A stretch of 64,000 nucleotides of DNA, taken from positions 124,001 through 188,000 of the forward strand of contig NZ_BDCC01000037.1 in NCBI RefSeq assembly GCF_001613305.1. Direction: 5' to 3'. This document shows, in pieces, positions 56,953-64,000 of the stretch (its first letter is position 1; every line of letters begins with the position of its first letter). A program made the position numbers and the translations under genes. The stretch comes from Nocardia vaccinii NBRC 15922 (GTDB lineage Bacteria > Actinomycetota > Actinomycetes > Mycobacteriales > Mycobacteriaceae). The notes below the pieces were generated by a model. It did no database searches. It saw nothing but the letters and a program-made list of their open reading frames with translations, and was not told where the DNA came from.

Positions 56953-58800
56953 CTATCCAGCGAGCAGTACCTGCAGTTCGGCCACGGCTATCCGCAACTG
57001 CGCGGCGAACGCGTGCATCTCGTCGGCCACCGAGGTCGGGGTGGCCAGGTACAGGTTCCAGCGATCCGGCAGCAGAACGTACGCAACGCCGATGCACTTG
57101 GCGCTGGTGCAGCCGAAACCGAAGTACTCGATATTCGCCGACGGCGCGGAACTGGTGCTCAGATAGTCGTCCCGGGTGATCAGCCAGCCGGGGCTGTCGT
57201 AGAACGGCATCGGCTCGGTGATGCCGAGTTCGGCGCCGCGACGCCGTTGGATCAGCTGCAACTCCCACAGATGCTGTTCGGGCGCCTTGCCGCTCTGGCA
57301 TTCCTTCGCCCGAGCCACGTGCGCCTGCGCGGCGGTGCGCGCGATTTCCTGCCGCTGCTGTGCCGACAATGCCGGATCATCCATGGCCGCAACGAATTCC
57401 AGAATCTCCGGAGTCACCACACGCATCGCCTCGGTCCGCCCGTTGCGGTACTGGCGAGTGGCGATCGATTCGTAGGTGGCACCGGTGAGGCCCTTGCTGC
57501 GCCGGTGCGCGAGCTGATAACTCAACTGCGCGAAGGCATCGGGTGAGATGCCCAGTGACTTCGCCCGCTCGGTGCCGAAATCCGGGAAGGAAACCGTGAG
57601 GGTGGCATTGTCGGCGGCGAAGGCGGCGAACGACGCTGCGGCCCGGCGGATTTCACCGCACAACGCCTCGTCCAACTGGAATTCGATCGCCTCGATCGGC
57701 GGGACGCCCTGCGCCCGGGCTCCGGATCGCTCGGCGTGTTCGGCGACGGTCTTCTCCAGCAGCGCGTCCACGAAGGACAGGATCGTGGTGCCGTCCAGTC
57801 CGCAGTGCTCGACGTTGATACCGGCGGTGCCGTCGGCGAAGACGAGGAAGGACACCGCCTTGTCGAACCACCGGTTCCCGCTGTCGCCGTGCAACAACTG
57901 GTCACAGGCGTGCTGGGTGTCGTGCGGGGCGAAATCCTCCAGACAGACACAGAACAGCGCGGTCTCGATGACGTCCAGTGCCGCGGCGTTCACAGGCTCG
58001 GAGCGCAGCGTCGGGTACACGCCCGCCCACTCCACGCGGGAGAGCGTGGTGAGATGCCCGACCGCCGTACCGTCCGCCGCCCGGCCGGCGCCGGACTTCA
58101 TCACAGCGCGCAAACCCCCGGCGAGATCCTCTGGCGCGTAAGGGGTTCCGGACGAATCGAGCACGTCCATCCGGAACAGGTTGCCGCGGAACAACACCAC
58201 GATGTGCCGGGCGTCCGACGGGCCGGGCCACTGCGCGCTGTACGGCTGGCGCACGGTGTCCTGCGGATCGCCGGGAATCCGGGTCTCGGAGAACAGCGAT
58301 TTGTTCTGCGCCATCGAAAGATGCTGTCCGCGTTGCAGGATCGGCGGAATCAGCTCCTGGTCGAGCAGTAGCTTGTAATCCACCGCCGCGGTGATGATCG
58401 CCGCGGCCCGGTCGACCTGTCGTGCGTCCGCGGCGTCGTCCGAGGTCGTCGCGGACACCGACGCGGCCGAGCGAGCCAGCGGCGTGTCGTCGCGGAAGAG
58501 GAAGAAGAAGTTGGCGTTCAACGCGATTCGATCGCGCCGGCCCAGATATCGCGACGGCCAGAACTCGTCCAGCCAGCTGCCCACCCCCGGCTCCGCGTCG
58601 AACCGCACCAGATCCGCGTGCAGGGCGCGGGCCGGGCCGTCTTCGCGCAGCAGATCCTCCACCGCACGGCGGGTTTGCTCGGATTCCTCATCGGTGAGCA
58701 GCGGTGCACTCCACTGCAGGAAGCGGGCGCAACTGTCTTCGAGTGTCGGCAGCGGCACACGCGGCAGCTGGTCGTCGAAGGCGAAGGTGCGGTCGGTCAC
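56953..58800 (-). CDS. Choline/carnitine O-acyltransferase family protein
   Basis: The protein has 615 residues, the size of eukaryotic carnitine acetyltransferase. LPRVPLPTLEDSCARFL at the N-terminus, catalytic His332 in GINVEHCGLDGTT (compare EHxxxDG), the C-terminal STS of YLSTSSAPS (548-550) and FGFGCTSAKCIGVAYV near 560 are the standard family marks. Such enzymes move acyl groups between CoA and the hydroxyl of carnitine or choline. They are uncommon in bacteria. It is the third gene of an operon after a 2OG oxygenase and a methyltransferase, which suggests a hydroxylated betaine as acceptor. Confidence 0.9.
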   Translation of the reverse strand: MTDRTFAFDDQLPRVPLPTLEDSCARFLQWSAPLLTDEESEQTRRAVEDLLREDGPARALHADLVRFDAEPGVGSWLDEFWPSRYLGRRDRIALNANFFFLFRDDTPLARSAASVSATTSDDAADARQVDRAAAIITAAVDYKLLLDQELIPPILQRGQHLSMAQNKSLFSETRIPGDPQDTVRQPYSAQWPGPSDARHIVVLFRGNLFRMDVLDSSGTPYAPEDLAGGLRAVMKSGAGRAADGTAVGHLTTLSRVEWAGVYPTLRSEPVNAAALDVIETALFCVCLEDFAPHDTQHACDQLLHGDSGNRWFDKAVSFLVFADGTAGINVEHCGLDGTTILSFVDALLEKTVAEHAERSGARAQGVPPIEAIEFQLDEALCGEIRRAAASFAAFAADNATLTVSFPDFGTERAKSLGISPDAFAQLSYQLAHRRSKGLTGATYESIATRQYRNGRTEAMRVVTPEILEFVAAMDDPALSAQQRQEIARTAAQAHVARAKECQSGKAPEQHLWELQLIQRRRGAELGITEPMPFYDSPGWLITRDDYLSTSSAPSANIEYFGFGCTSAKCIGVAYVLLPDRWNLYLATPTSVADEMHAFAAQLRIAVAELQVLLAG

Positions 58801-58861
58801 TGGCGGTCCTCGGGGTCGATGGGTACGGGGCCGGGTGGTGAGACATGTGCGTATCGATCAT

Positions 58862-58890
58862 CGCGTCCGGTCGCCAGGCGACCGGACGCG
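58862..58890 (-). other. Stem-loop between methyltransferase and acyltransferase genes
   Basis: CGCGTCCGGTCG and CGACCGGACGCG pair around a CCAGG loop in the 96-bp gap. There is no T-run, so it may be a processing or attenuation element rather than a full terminator. Confidence 0.5.
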
Positions 58891-58896
58891 GGCCGA

Positions 58897-59736
58897 TCAG
58901 ACGGAGCCGGATCGTCCGGGGGCGGGCGAATCCGGCTCGTACGGTTCGGGTGTCGAATAGTACAACTCGGCGTGCATCCAGCCGTCCTCCTCCACCCCCG
59001 AAGGATCTATTCCCCTGGCGGACAAGGTATTCAACACCTGGATCCGTTCGGCCTCGGAGGCGAACCGGCGCTGGTGGAAGGTGCCCGGCATCTTCCGGGT
59101 GTGGTAGCCGAGCCGGGACAACCGCCGGGCGATCGGCTCGTAGTCGTACATCCGCAACACGAAATGTGCCATCCAGGGCAGACGCTCGCCGTGCGCATGC
59201 ACCACCTGCAGCAGCGTGCGGTCGGTGACGTAGCCGATACAACCGGTGGAGATCACCACATCCGTGGACGCGAGCACCGCACGCTGCGCCGCGGTCGGCG
59301 GACCCGATTCCAGGTCGGCGTGTACCGCGTCGTGCAGCAATCCGGCCGCGGTGGCGTACGCCAGCGCAGGCTCGGAGGCGTCCATACCCACGAAGCGTAC
59401 CTGCGGATGCCGGTCGCGGGCCGCGAGACGGGCGCGGTCGCGCTCGATCCGGGCCGCGGTATCGCCGCCGCGGTAGTGCTCGGCGAGCTGGGCGACGCTG
59501 GTGTCGAAACGCATCAGCGCGGCGTTCACCCCGTAAGAGCAGCCGATGTCCAGGACGGTCGGCGCGGCGCCGGATGCCGCGCGGTAGTCGGCGATGAAAC
59601 TCTCGAAGTGCGGTTTCGCCAATTCCGGTATCCGATAGTCCAATTCGGACATTCGGAGGTAGTAGTCCCGAGGATCGGTACGGTCGTAGATGTCGTCGAA
59701 CGAGGCTTTTCCAGTGCTGTGCAAGGAAACCGGCAC
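58897..59736 (-). CDS. Class I SAM-dependent methyltransferase, small-molecule type
   Basis: The protein has 279 residues from a GTG preceded by AGAGGAG. The SAM site TVLDIGCSYGVNAALMRF (motif I) and FVGMDASEPALAYATAAG (acidic loop) are clear. The N-terminal FDDIYDRTDPRDYYLRMSEL and the C-terminal AELYYSTPEPYEPD are not assigned to a known family. It starts 12 bp after the oxygenase stop. N-methylation of an amino acid is a plausible role given its partners, but this is inference. Confidence 0.85.
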   Translation of the reverse strand: MPVSLHSTGKASFDDIYDRTDPRDYYLRMSELDYRIPELAKPHFESFIADYRAASGAAPTVLDIGCSYGVNAALMRFDTSVAQLAEHYRGGDTAARIERDRARLAARDRHPQVRFVGMDASEPALAYATAAGLLHDAVHADLESGPPTAAQRAVLASTDVVISTGCIGYVTDRTLLQVVHAHGERLPWMAHFVLRMYDYEPIARRLSRLGYHTRKMPGTFHQRRFASEAERIQVLNTLSARGIDPSGVEEDGWMHAELYYSTPEPYEPDSPAPGRSGSV

Positions 59737-59748
59737 TCCGCACTCCTC

Positions 59749-60639
59749 TCAATCGAGTAATCGGTCACCGCGCACGGATCGGCCCGCCGCGGCCAGATGG
59801 TCCGGCAGGACCCGCCCGAACAATTGCCTGGTGCGCTCGGCTGTGCCGATCACCCCGGGACGCTCGTTGTAGGCGAAAATCGCGGTGTGCCGCTGTCGAT
59901 CTCCCGCGACCGGCGACACCCGGTGCAGCGAGAACCGGCCCTGGAACAGCTGCAGATCCCCTGGCCGCAGCTCGAGCCGTCGTACGAGTCGATCCCCGGC
60001 GCCGGTCAGCACCGCGCGCACATCGTCGAGATTCTCCGCCCGCGGAGACCGGATCCCCGGGCAGTACTCGAAGATTCCGCCCTCGTCCGGCGATTGGGTC
60101 AGCATCGATACGGTGAATTCGTTGGTATCGAAATGCCACGGGTGCGACATGCCCGGTGACACCACGTTCAGGCACAGCCCGGCCAGCGGGTCGGCGAACT
60201 CGTGGAGTTCGGGCAGTTCGAAGCAGTCGGCGAGGAATCGCCGGAACAACGGACTGCCGTACAGGATCTGGATGAGCGCCTCGGGCGGAATGAGATCGCG
60301 TGCCACGAAAGCGTTTCCGCGCTCGAGCACGATCCGGCCCGGATGGTCCGGCGGCAGGTCCGCGTCCAGCGGGATGTTGTACGCGTTCACCTGTTCGACG
60401 CGATAGTAGGCCTGCGGGGCGAGCGCGACGCCCTCGGTGCGCAGCGCCTCGAGCAACTCCGGGCGGATGAAGCCCCGGAGCACACAGCAGCCGTCCCGGC
60501 CGAGTTCGGCCCGCGCCGCGCCGACTACCTCATCCCACGCCACGGATCGCGGCTCCCGCAACGGATACCGGGTGGTATCGATGACCGCTTCCAGGGTTCC
60601 CGAGTCGGCCTGTCCCGAATCGCTTTCCGATTCATGCAC
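59749..60639 (-). CDS. 2-oxoglutarate/Fe(II)-dependent oxygenase (phytanoyl-CoA dioxygenase-like)
   Basis: The protein has 296 residues. The iron triad is visible as His169-x-Asp171 (HPWHFDTNEFTVSML) and His239 (FSLHRVSP), with Arg250 for 2-oxoglutarate. The block FEYCPGIRSPRAENLDDV recalls amino-acid hydroxylases and halogenases of the BesD/ArpA type; Asp171 rather than Gly/Ala indicates hydroxylation, not halogenation. The GTG follows AGGGGG. First gene of the operon with the methyltransferase and carnitine-type acyltransferase; it probably hydroxylates the common substrate. Confidence 0.85.
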   Translation of the reverse strand: MHESESDSGQADSGTLEAVIDTTRYPLREPRSVAWDEVVGAARAELGRDGCCVLRGFIRPELLEALRTEGVALAPQAYYRVEQVNAYNIPLDADLPPDHPGRIVLERGNAFVARDLIPPEALIQILYGSPLFRRFLADCFELPELHEFADPLAGLCLNVVSPGMSHPWHFDTNEFTVSMLTQSPDEGGIFEYCPGIRSPRAENLDDVRAVLTGAGDRLVRRLELRPGDLQLFQGRFSLHRVSPVAGDRQRHTAIFAYNERPGVIGTAERTRQLFGRVLPDHLAAAGRSVRGDRLLD

Positions 60640-60896
60640 TTGCGCCCCCTGTCGCCGTCATGGCGACCATTGTGACCCGGGGACGCCCCGCCCACGGCAA
60701 TTCGGACAGATCGTTGGCATAAATCACAAACCGGTGAGTAGCCATGCGCAACAGCGCCATTCATGATCACAAACGATCGGACCGACCGACCCGTATGTAT
60801 CGGCACGGCTGCCCGCGCGCAGAAATGCTTCGCACACTGGATGATTCACCATTCGATCGGGTGCGAACCCGGGCCACGGGGACGTTCGGCAGCAGC

Positions 60897-61559
60897 TCAG
60901 ACGAGCGTGTCGAGATCGGCGACGGTCAATCCGATCAGGGAATCGCGGAAGGTGTAGCCGGGCGCCGGCGGGACCGGAATCTCACACGGGATCACCAGCA
61001 CCGCACAGCCCGCAGCAACCGCGGATGCCGAGCCGGTCGGTGAATCCTCCACCGCCACACAGTGTTCGGGGGCGATATCGAGCAGCTCGGCGGCGCGGCG
61101 ATAGGGGTCGGGCGCGGGTTTGCCGTGCACGACCTCGTCGCCGCAGACCGAGACGTCGAAGTACTCGCGGCCGAGCGTGTTCAGGCACACCTCGGCGACC
61201 GCGCGCTGTGTATTGGTGACCAGCGCCGTCCGCAATCCCGCCGCACGAACCATGCGCAATGCCTCCTGCGCCCCGGGACGCCACGGAATCGGACCGGCCA
61301 TCAACTCGGTCACCCGCCGATGGAGCCACTCCCCCGCCTCGGCCACCCGCACCGGATCGGGCTCGAGTCCCAGACCGGCGAAGATGATCCGCAGTGCATT
61401 CGACGCGGCGGAACCGATCAGCGCGTGCCTGGTCGCATCGGTCATCTCGCCGCCGAGTTCCACCGACAGCTCGCGCACCGCGATGTCCCAGAGCTTCTCC
61501 GAATCCAGCAGAGTGCCGTCCATATCCCACAGCACGGCCTTCGCGGCGGGTACGGACAC
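60897..61559 (-). CDS. HAD-superfamily phosphatase (beta-phosphoglucomutase-like)
   Basis: The protein has 220 residues from the GTG at 61559, which follows GAGGAAGGGAG; the open frame continues to 61967 but would run into the kinase gene. HAD motifs: VLWDMDGTLLDS (I), ALVTNTQ (II), HGKPAPDPY (III) and VAVEDSPTGSAS (IV), with a helical C1 cap at about 20-90. It dephosphorylates a small metabolite, identity unknown. Lies downstream of the kinase gene on the same strand. The 257 bp between it and the oxygenase gene are empty. Confidence 0.87.
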   Translation of the reverse strand: MSVPAAKAVLWDMDGTLLDSEKLWDIAVRELSVELGGEMTDATRHALIGSAASNALRIIFAGLGLEPDPVRVAEAGEWLHRRVTELMAGPIPWRPGAQEALRMVRAAGLRTALVTNTQRAVAEVCLNTLGREYFDVSVCGDEVVHGKPAPDPYRRAAELLDIAPEHCVAVEDSPTGSASAVAAGCAVLVIPCEIPVPPAPGYTFRDSLIGLTVADLDTLV

Positions 61560-61732
61560 CCGGCGGCTCCCTTCCTCGGATCTGGATTCCGGAGCCGGTG
61601 ATCGCGTTCCGGTCCGTGCACGAGCCGCCCCGGAAATGCCACTCTCCGGGCCGATCATGCCGCGCACAGCGTATCGGCCGGATGCCGGCGGCGCGATCCG
61701 GCCCGGCACGGGTGACTCGGCCGGATCTGCGC

Positions 61733-63316
61733 TCATCCCACCTGGGAGTCGGTGATCAACGTCTGACCGTTGACCGTCGCGACGCGGCACCACCGCCGCT
61801 CCGAGGTGACCTGGCCGTTCTTGTAGTGGTAGGTGATCGTCCCGGTGGCGGTATCGCCGTTCTGGGCGATATCGGTGACGGTCACCGAACTGAATTCGTT
61901 CCAGAACTGCAGATAGGAGTCGTATCCGCCGGACTGAGCCTGGTACGACGACGACAGCATGGGCCACGCGGCGCTCGCATTGCCCGGCAGCATGCCGTAG
62001 TAGCTGGTCATGAACCCGGCGGGGTCGGCAGGCGCGGCCGGGGTGGTGGTCGCGGGAGTCGTCGTGGTGGCCTTACTCGCTGACGTCGCGGTCGTCGTGG
62101 TGGTCGACTCGGCGCTGCCGGTGCTCTGCTCGCGTGCGGGCGGGACGGCCGCGGCCGAGGTGGGCTGGGCCGACGACGCCGCAGCGGCCGCGTGGTTGTC
62201 ACCCCCGCTGCCACCTCGAACCATCACGACCAGTCCGACGATCACGAGCACGACTACGACACCGGCCGCCGCGAGCACCAGCACTCGGCGGTCGGACCTC
62301 AACCCGGAGGGCTTCGATTCGGCCATCGGCGTCGCACCGGGAGTCGTCCCGCCCGGCGCGGCCGCGCCGATGTGCAGCGTCGGATCGGCCGCGTTGCCCG
62401 CCGCCGCGCCTCCGGCCAGGACCGTTGTCGCGGGCGTGGCGTCAACCGGACCGGATGTCGGCAGAACCTTCGTGGCCGACGGCGGCAGCACCGGCGCTCG
62501 CCCCTCGGCGACGGCCTCGAGTTCCTGCTGCGCCTCGGTCATGGTCGGCCGGTCGCCCGGTTCCGCGGCCAGCAATCGCATCAGCACCGGACCGAGCGCG
62601 CCCGCATGCTGCGGGGCGGGCACCTCCGCGCGCACGACCGCGTGCAGTACGGCCAGCGGGTTGTCGCCCTCACCGAACGGCGGCTGTCCCTCCACCGCCG
62701 CGTACAGCGTGGAGCCCAGGGCGAACACATCCGACGGTGATTCCGGATTCTCCCCGCGCGCCACTTCGGGAGCCAGGTAGGCGGGCGTGCCCGCGAGAAA
62801 CCCGGTGGAGGTCACCGTGACATCGCCGACCGCGCGGGAAATGCCGAAATCGGTGATCTTCACCGCGCCGTTGTCCGCGACCAGGATATTGGCCGGTTTC
62901 ACATCGCGGTGCACGATTCCGGCGTCGTGCGCGGCGGCCAGCGCGGCGGCGACCCGGGCACCGATCCGGGCCACCTCCGCGGGGTCCAGATGACCCTTGT
63001 CCCGCATCAGCGTCGCCAGACTCGGCGCGTCGACGAATTCCATGACCAGCCATGGCTGGCCGTCCTCCTCCGCGACATCGAAGACCGTGACCGCATTCTG
63101 ATGATGCAGCCGCGCGGCGATGCGCCCCTCGCGCATCGCCCGCATCTTCGCCTCCAGCGCCTGCGACCGCGTCAAGCCGGGGGCGAGCAGGAGCTGCTTC
63201 ACCGCCACCGTTCGCCGCAGCCGGACGTCACTGGCCCGCCAGACGACCCCCATTGCCCCCGAGCCGATGGGATCGCCCAGCCGGTAACGTCCCGCAATCA
63301 GCCGGTCTGATGTCAT
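61733..63316 (-). CDS. Transmembrane serine/threonine protein kinase (Pkn type)
   Basis: The protein has 527 residues. The kinase domain (about 10-270) has glycine loop GSGAMGVVW, Lys40 in VAVKQL, HRDVKPANILV, ITDFGIS and APEVARGE. A linker rich in Pro/Ala/Thr leads to one transmembrane helix (about 345-370) and an extracytoplasmic Ser/Thr-rich stalk, ending in a globular domain of about 100 residues (MTSYYGMLPGNASAAWPML) resembling sensor domains of NTF2-like fold. No PASTA repeats. Signals and substrates unknown. Confidence 0.93.
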   Translation of the reverse strand: MTSDRLIAGRYRLGDPIGSGAMGVVWRASDVRLRRTVAVKQLLLAPGLTRSQALEAKMRAMREGRIAARLHHQNAVTVFDVAEEDGQPWLVMEFVDAPSLATLMRDKGHLDPAEVARIGARVAAALAAAHDAGIVHRDVKPANILVADNGAVKITDFGISRAVGDVTVTSTGFLAGTPAYLAPEVARGENPESPSDVFALGSTLYAAVEGQPPFGEGDNPLAVLHAVVRAEVPAPQHAGALGPVLMRLLAAEPGDRPTMTEAQQELEAVAEGRAPVLPPSATKVLPTSGPVDATPATTVLAGGAAAGNAADPTLHIGAAAPGGTTPGATPMAESKPSGLRSDRRVLVLAAAGVVVVLVIVGLVVMVRGGSGGDNHAAAAASSAQPTSAAAVPPAREQSTGSAESTTTTTATSASKATTTTPATTTPAAPADPAGFMTSYYGMLPGNASAAWPMLSSSYQAQSGGYDSYLQFWNEFSSVTVTDIAQNGDTATGTITYHYKNGQVTSERRWCRVATVNGQTLITDSQVG

Positions 63317-63390
63317 GTTCTCGTGCCCCTCCTACGCTTGCACGCCGAGCCACCCTGCCACTCTGCGTGAAGCCCGGAAACTCAAACAGC

Positions 63391-64000
63391 TTACGCGTTA
63401 AAATATTTCGCTTCCGGATGCAGTAGGACGAACGCATCGGTCGACTGCTCCGGGTGTAGCTGCAACTCGTCGGACAGTGTGACACCGATCCGTTCGGACT
63501 CCAGAATCGATACCAGTTTCGCGCGGTCCTCGAGATCGGGGCAGGCGCCGTAGCCGAATGAGTAACGCGCGCCGCGATATCCGAGCTTGAAGTACTCCTG
63601 CACGTCGACGGGGTCGTCGTCGGCCACCGCATGGCCGTCGAGCACCAGTTCCTCGCGAATCCGGCGGTGCCAGTATTCGGCCAGCGCCTCGGTCAACTGC
63701 ACGCCGATGCCGTGCACCTCGAGGTAATCGCGGTAATTGTTCTGTGCGAACAACTCGTTGGCGAAAGCCGCGATCGGCGATCCCATCGTGACGAGCTGGA
63801 ACGGCAGCACGTCCACCTGTCCGTTTTGTGCCGCGAGTTCGCGCGAACGGATGAAATCGGCGATACACAGGAAGCGGTCTCGTTGCTGGCGCGGAAATGC
63901 GAACCGATAGCGTTCCGGTGCGGCGGGGTCCGGCTCGGCGAGCACGATCACCTCGTCGCCTTCGGAGACCGCGGGGAAATACCCGTAGACGACCGCGGCG
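63391..64000 (-). CDS. metH: Methionine synthase MetH, C-terminal activation domain (5' part outside window)
   Basis: About 200 residues of the cobalamin-dependent methionine synthase are visible, with the frame open at the window edge. The AdoMet-binding reactivation domain is recognisable: FPRQQRDRFLCIADFI, LGYRGARYSFGYGACPDLED and LHPEQSTDAFVLLHPEAKYF. MetH needs methylcobalamin, so it is a consumer of the cob pathway at the other end of the window. It follows hisE/hisG-side genes as in M. tuberculosis. Confidence 0.94.
   Translation of the reverse strand, partial: AAVVYGYFPAVSEGDEVIVLAEPDPAAPERYRFAFPRQQRDRFLCIADFIRSRELAAQNGQVDVLPFQLVTMGSPIAAFANELFAQNNYRDYLEVHGIGVQLTEALAEYWHRRIREELVLDGHAVADDDPVDVQEYFKLGYRGARYSFGYGACPDLEDRAKLVSILESERIGVTLSDELQLHPEQSTDAFVLLHPEAKYFNA

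Noticed and set aside
60897..61967. N-terminal extension of the HAD phosphatase by 136 codons
   Set aside because: It would overlap the kinase gene by more than 200 bases; the GTG at 61559 has a good ribosome-binding site and gives a standard HAD start.

Overview
The window is high-GC actinobacterial chromosome, most probably from Nocardia or a close relative in the Mycobacteriales. The evidence is a complete Pup-proteasome locus (mpa, dop, pup, prcB, prcA, pafA, pafB, pafC), an EspG-type ESX chaperone, several F420-type oxidoreductases and a gene order that, from memory, follows Mycobacterium tuberculosis Rv2062c to Rv2124c: cob genes, pepE-like peptidase, 5'-3' exonuclease, helY, tatC, tatA, paf genes, proteasome, mpa, trmI, recB-like gene, hisG, hisE, metH.

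Region by region. 1-1806: 3' end of a proline-rich protein and an EspG gene. 2038-3227: deazaflavin-type oxidoreductase divergent from a TetR regulator, with a near-perfect 30-bp palindrome between them. 3207-6615: a small catabolic operon (barrel protein, SDR, amidohydrolase) divergent from LysR. 6784-7916: XRE regulator divergent from an extra methionine aminopeptidase, with three matching palindromes in the gap. 8087-8886: two convergent PPOX-type paralogues. 8964-20085: aerobic cobalamin genes (cobN behind a B12 riboswitch; cobG, cobH, cobIJ; a PadR regulator; cobK, cobL and an SDR), with no cobM. 20187-22793: FDOR-B protein, peptidase and exonuclease. 22794-24480: gene-poor, repeat-rich gap carrying one intact IS5-family element. 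24481-32579: DUF4333 protein, then the operon pafB-pafC-panE-tatA-tatC-helY, read right to left. 32893-38025: pafA, prcA, prcB, pup, dop. 38255-50340: an accessory block between dop and mpa (two TetR genes, ArsC-like protein, DEAD helicase, FAD monooxygenase, pxpABC, Nudix, class III aminotransferase, secreted cyclophilin). 50621-56847: mpa, an Mtb12-like secreted protein behind a possible iron box, trmI, recB-like gene, hisG-hisE and a GNAT gene. 56953-60639: a three-gene operon of 2OG-Fe(II) oxygenase, methyltransferase and carnitine-type acyltransferase. 60897-64000: HAD phosphatase, serine/threonine kinase and the 3' end of metH.

How the genes work together. Dop deamidates Pup (it ends in Gln) and also removes it; PafA ligates it to substrates; Mpa unfolds tagged proteins into the PrcAB core. 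PafB and PafC are transcriptional regulators that share an operon with the Tat translocase. The cob genes cover much of corrin ring methylation and cobalt insertion.

The strongest candidates for undescribed biology are the oxygenase-methyltransferase-acyltransferase operon, which could build an acylated amino-acid betaine resembling acylcarnitine, and the XRE/MetAP pair, whose aminopeptidase has Leu in place of a conserved active-site Cys. At least sixteen genes have a TANNNT hexamer 6-8 nt before the start codon, which suggests widespread leaderless transcription. All assignments come from reading the sequence; no database search was run.
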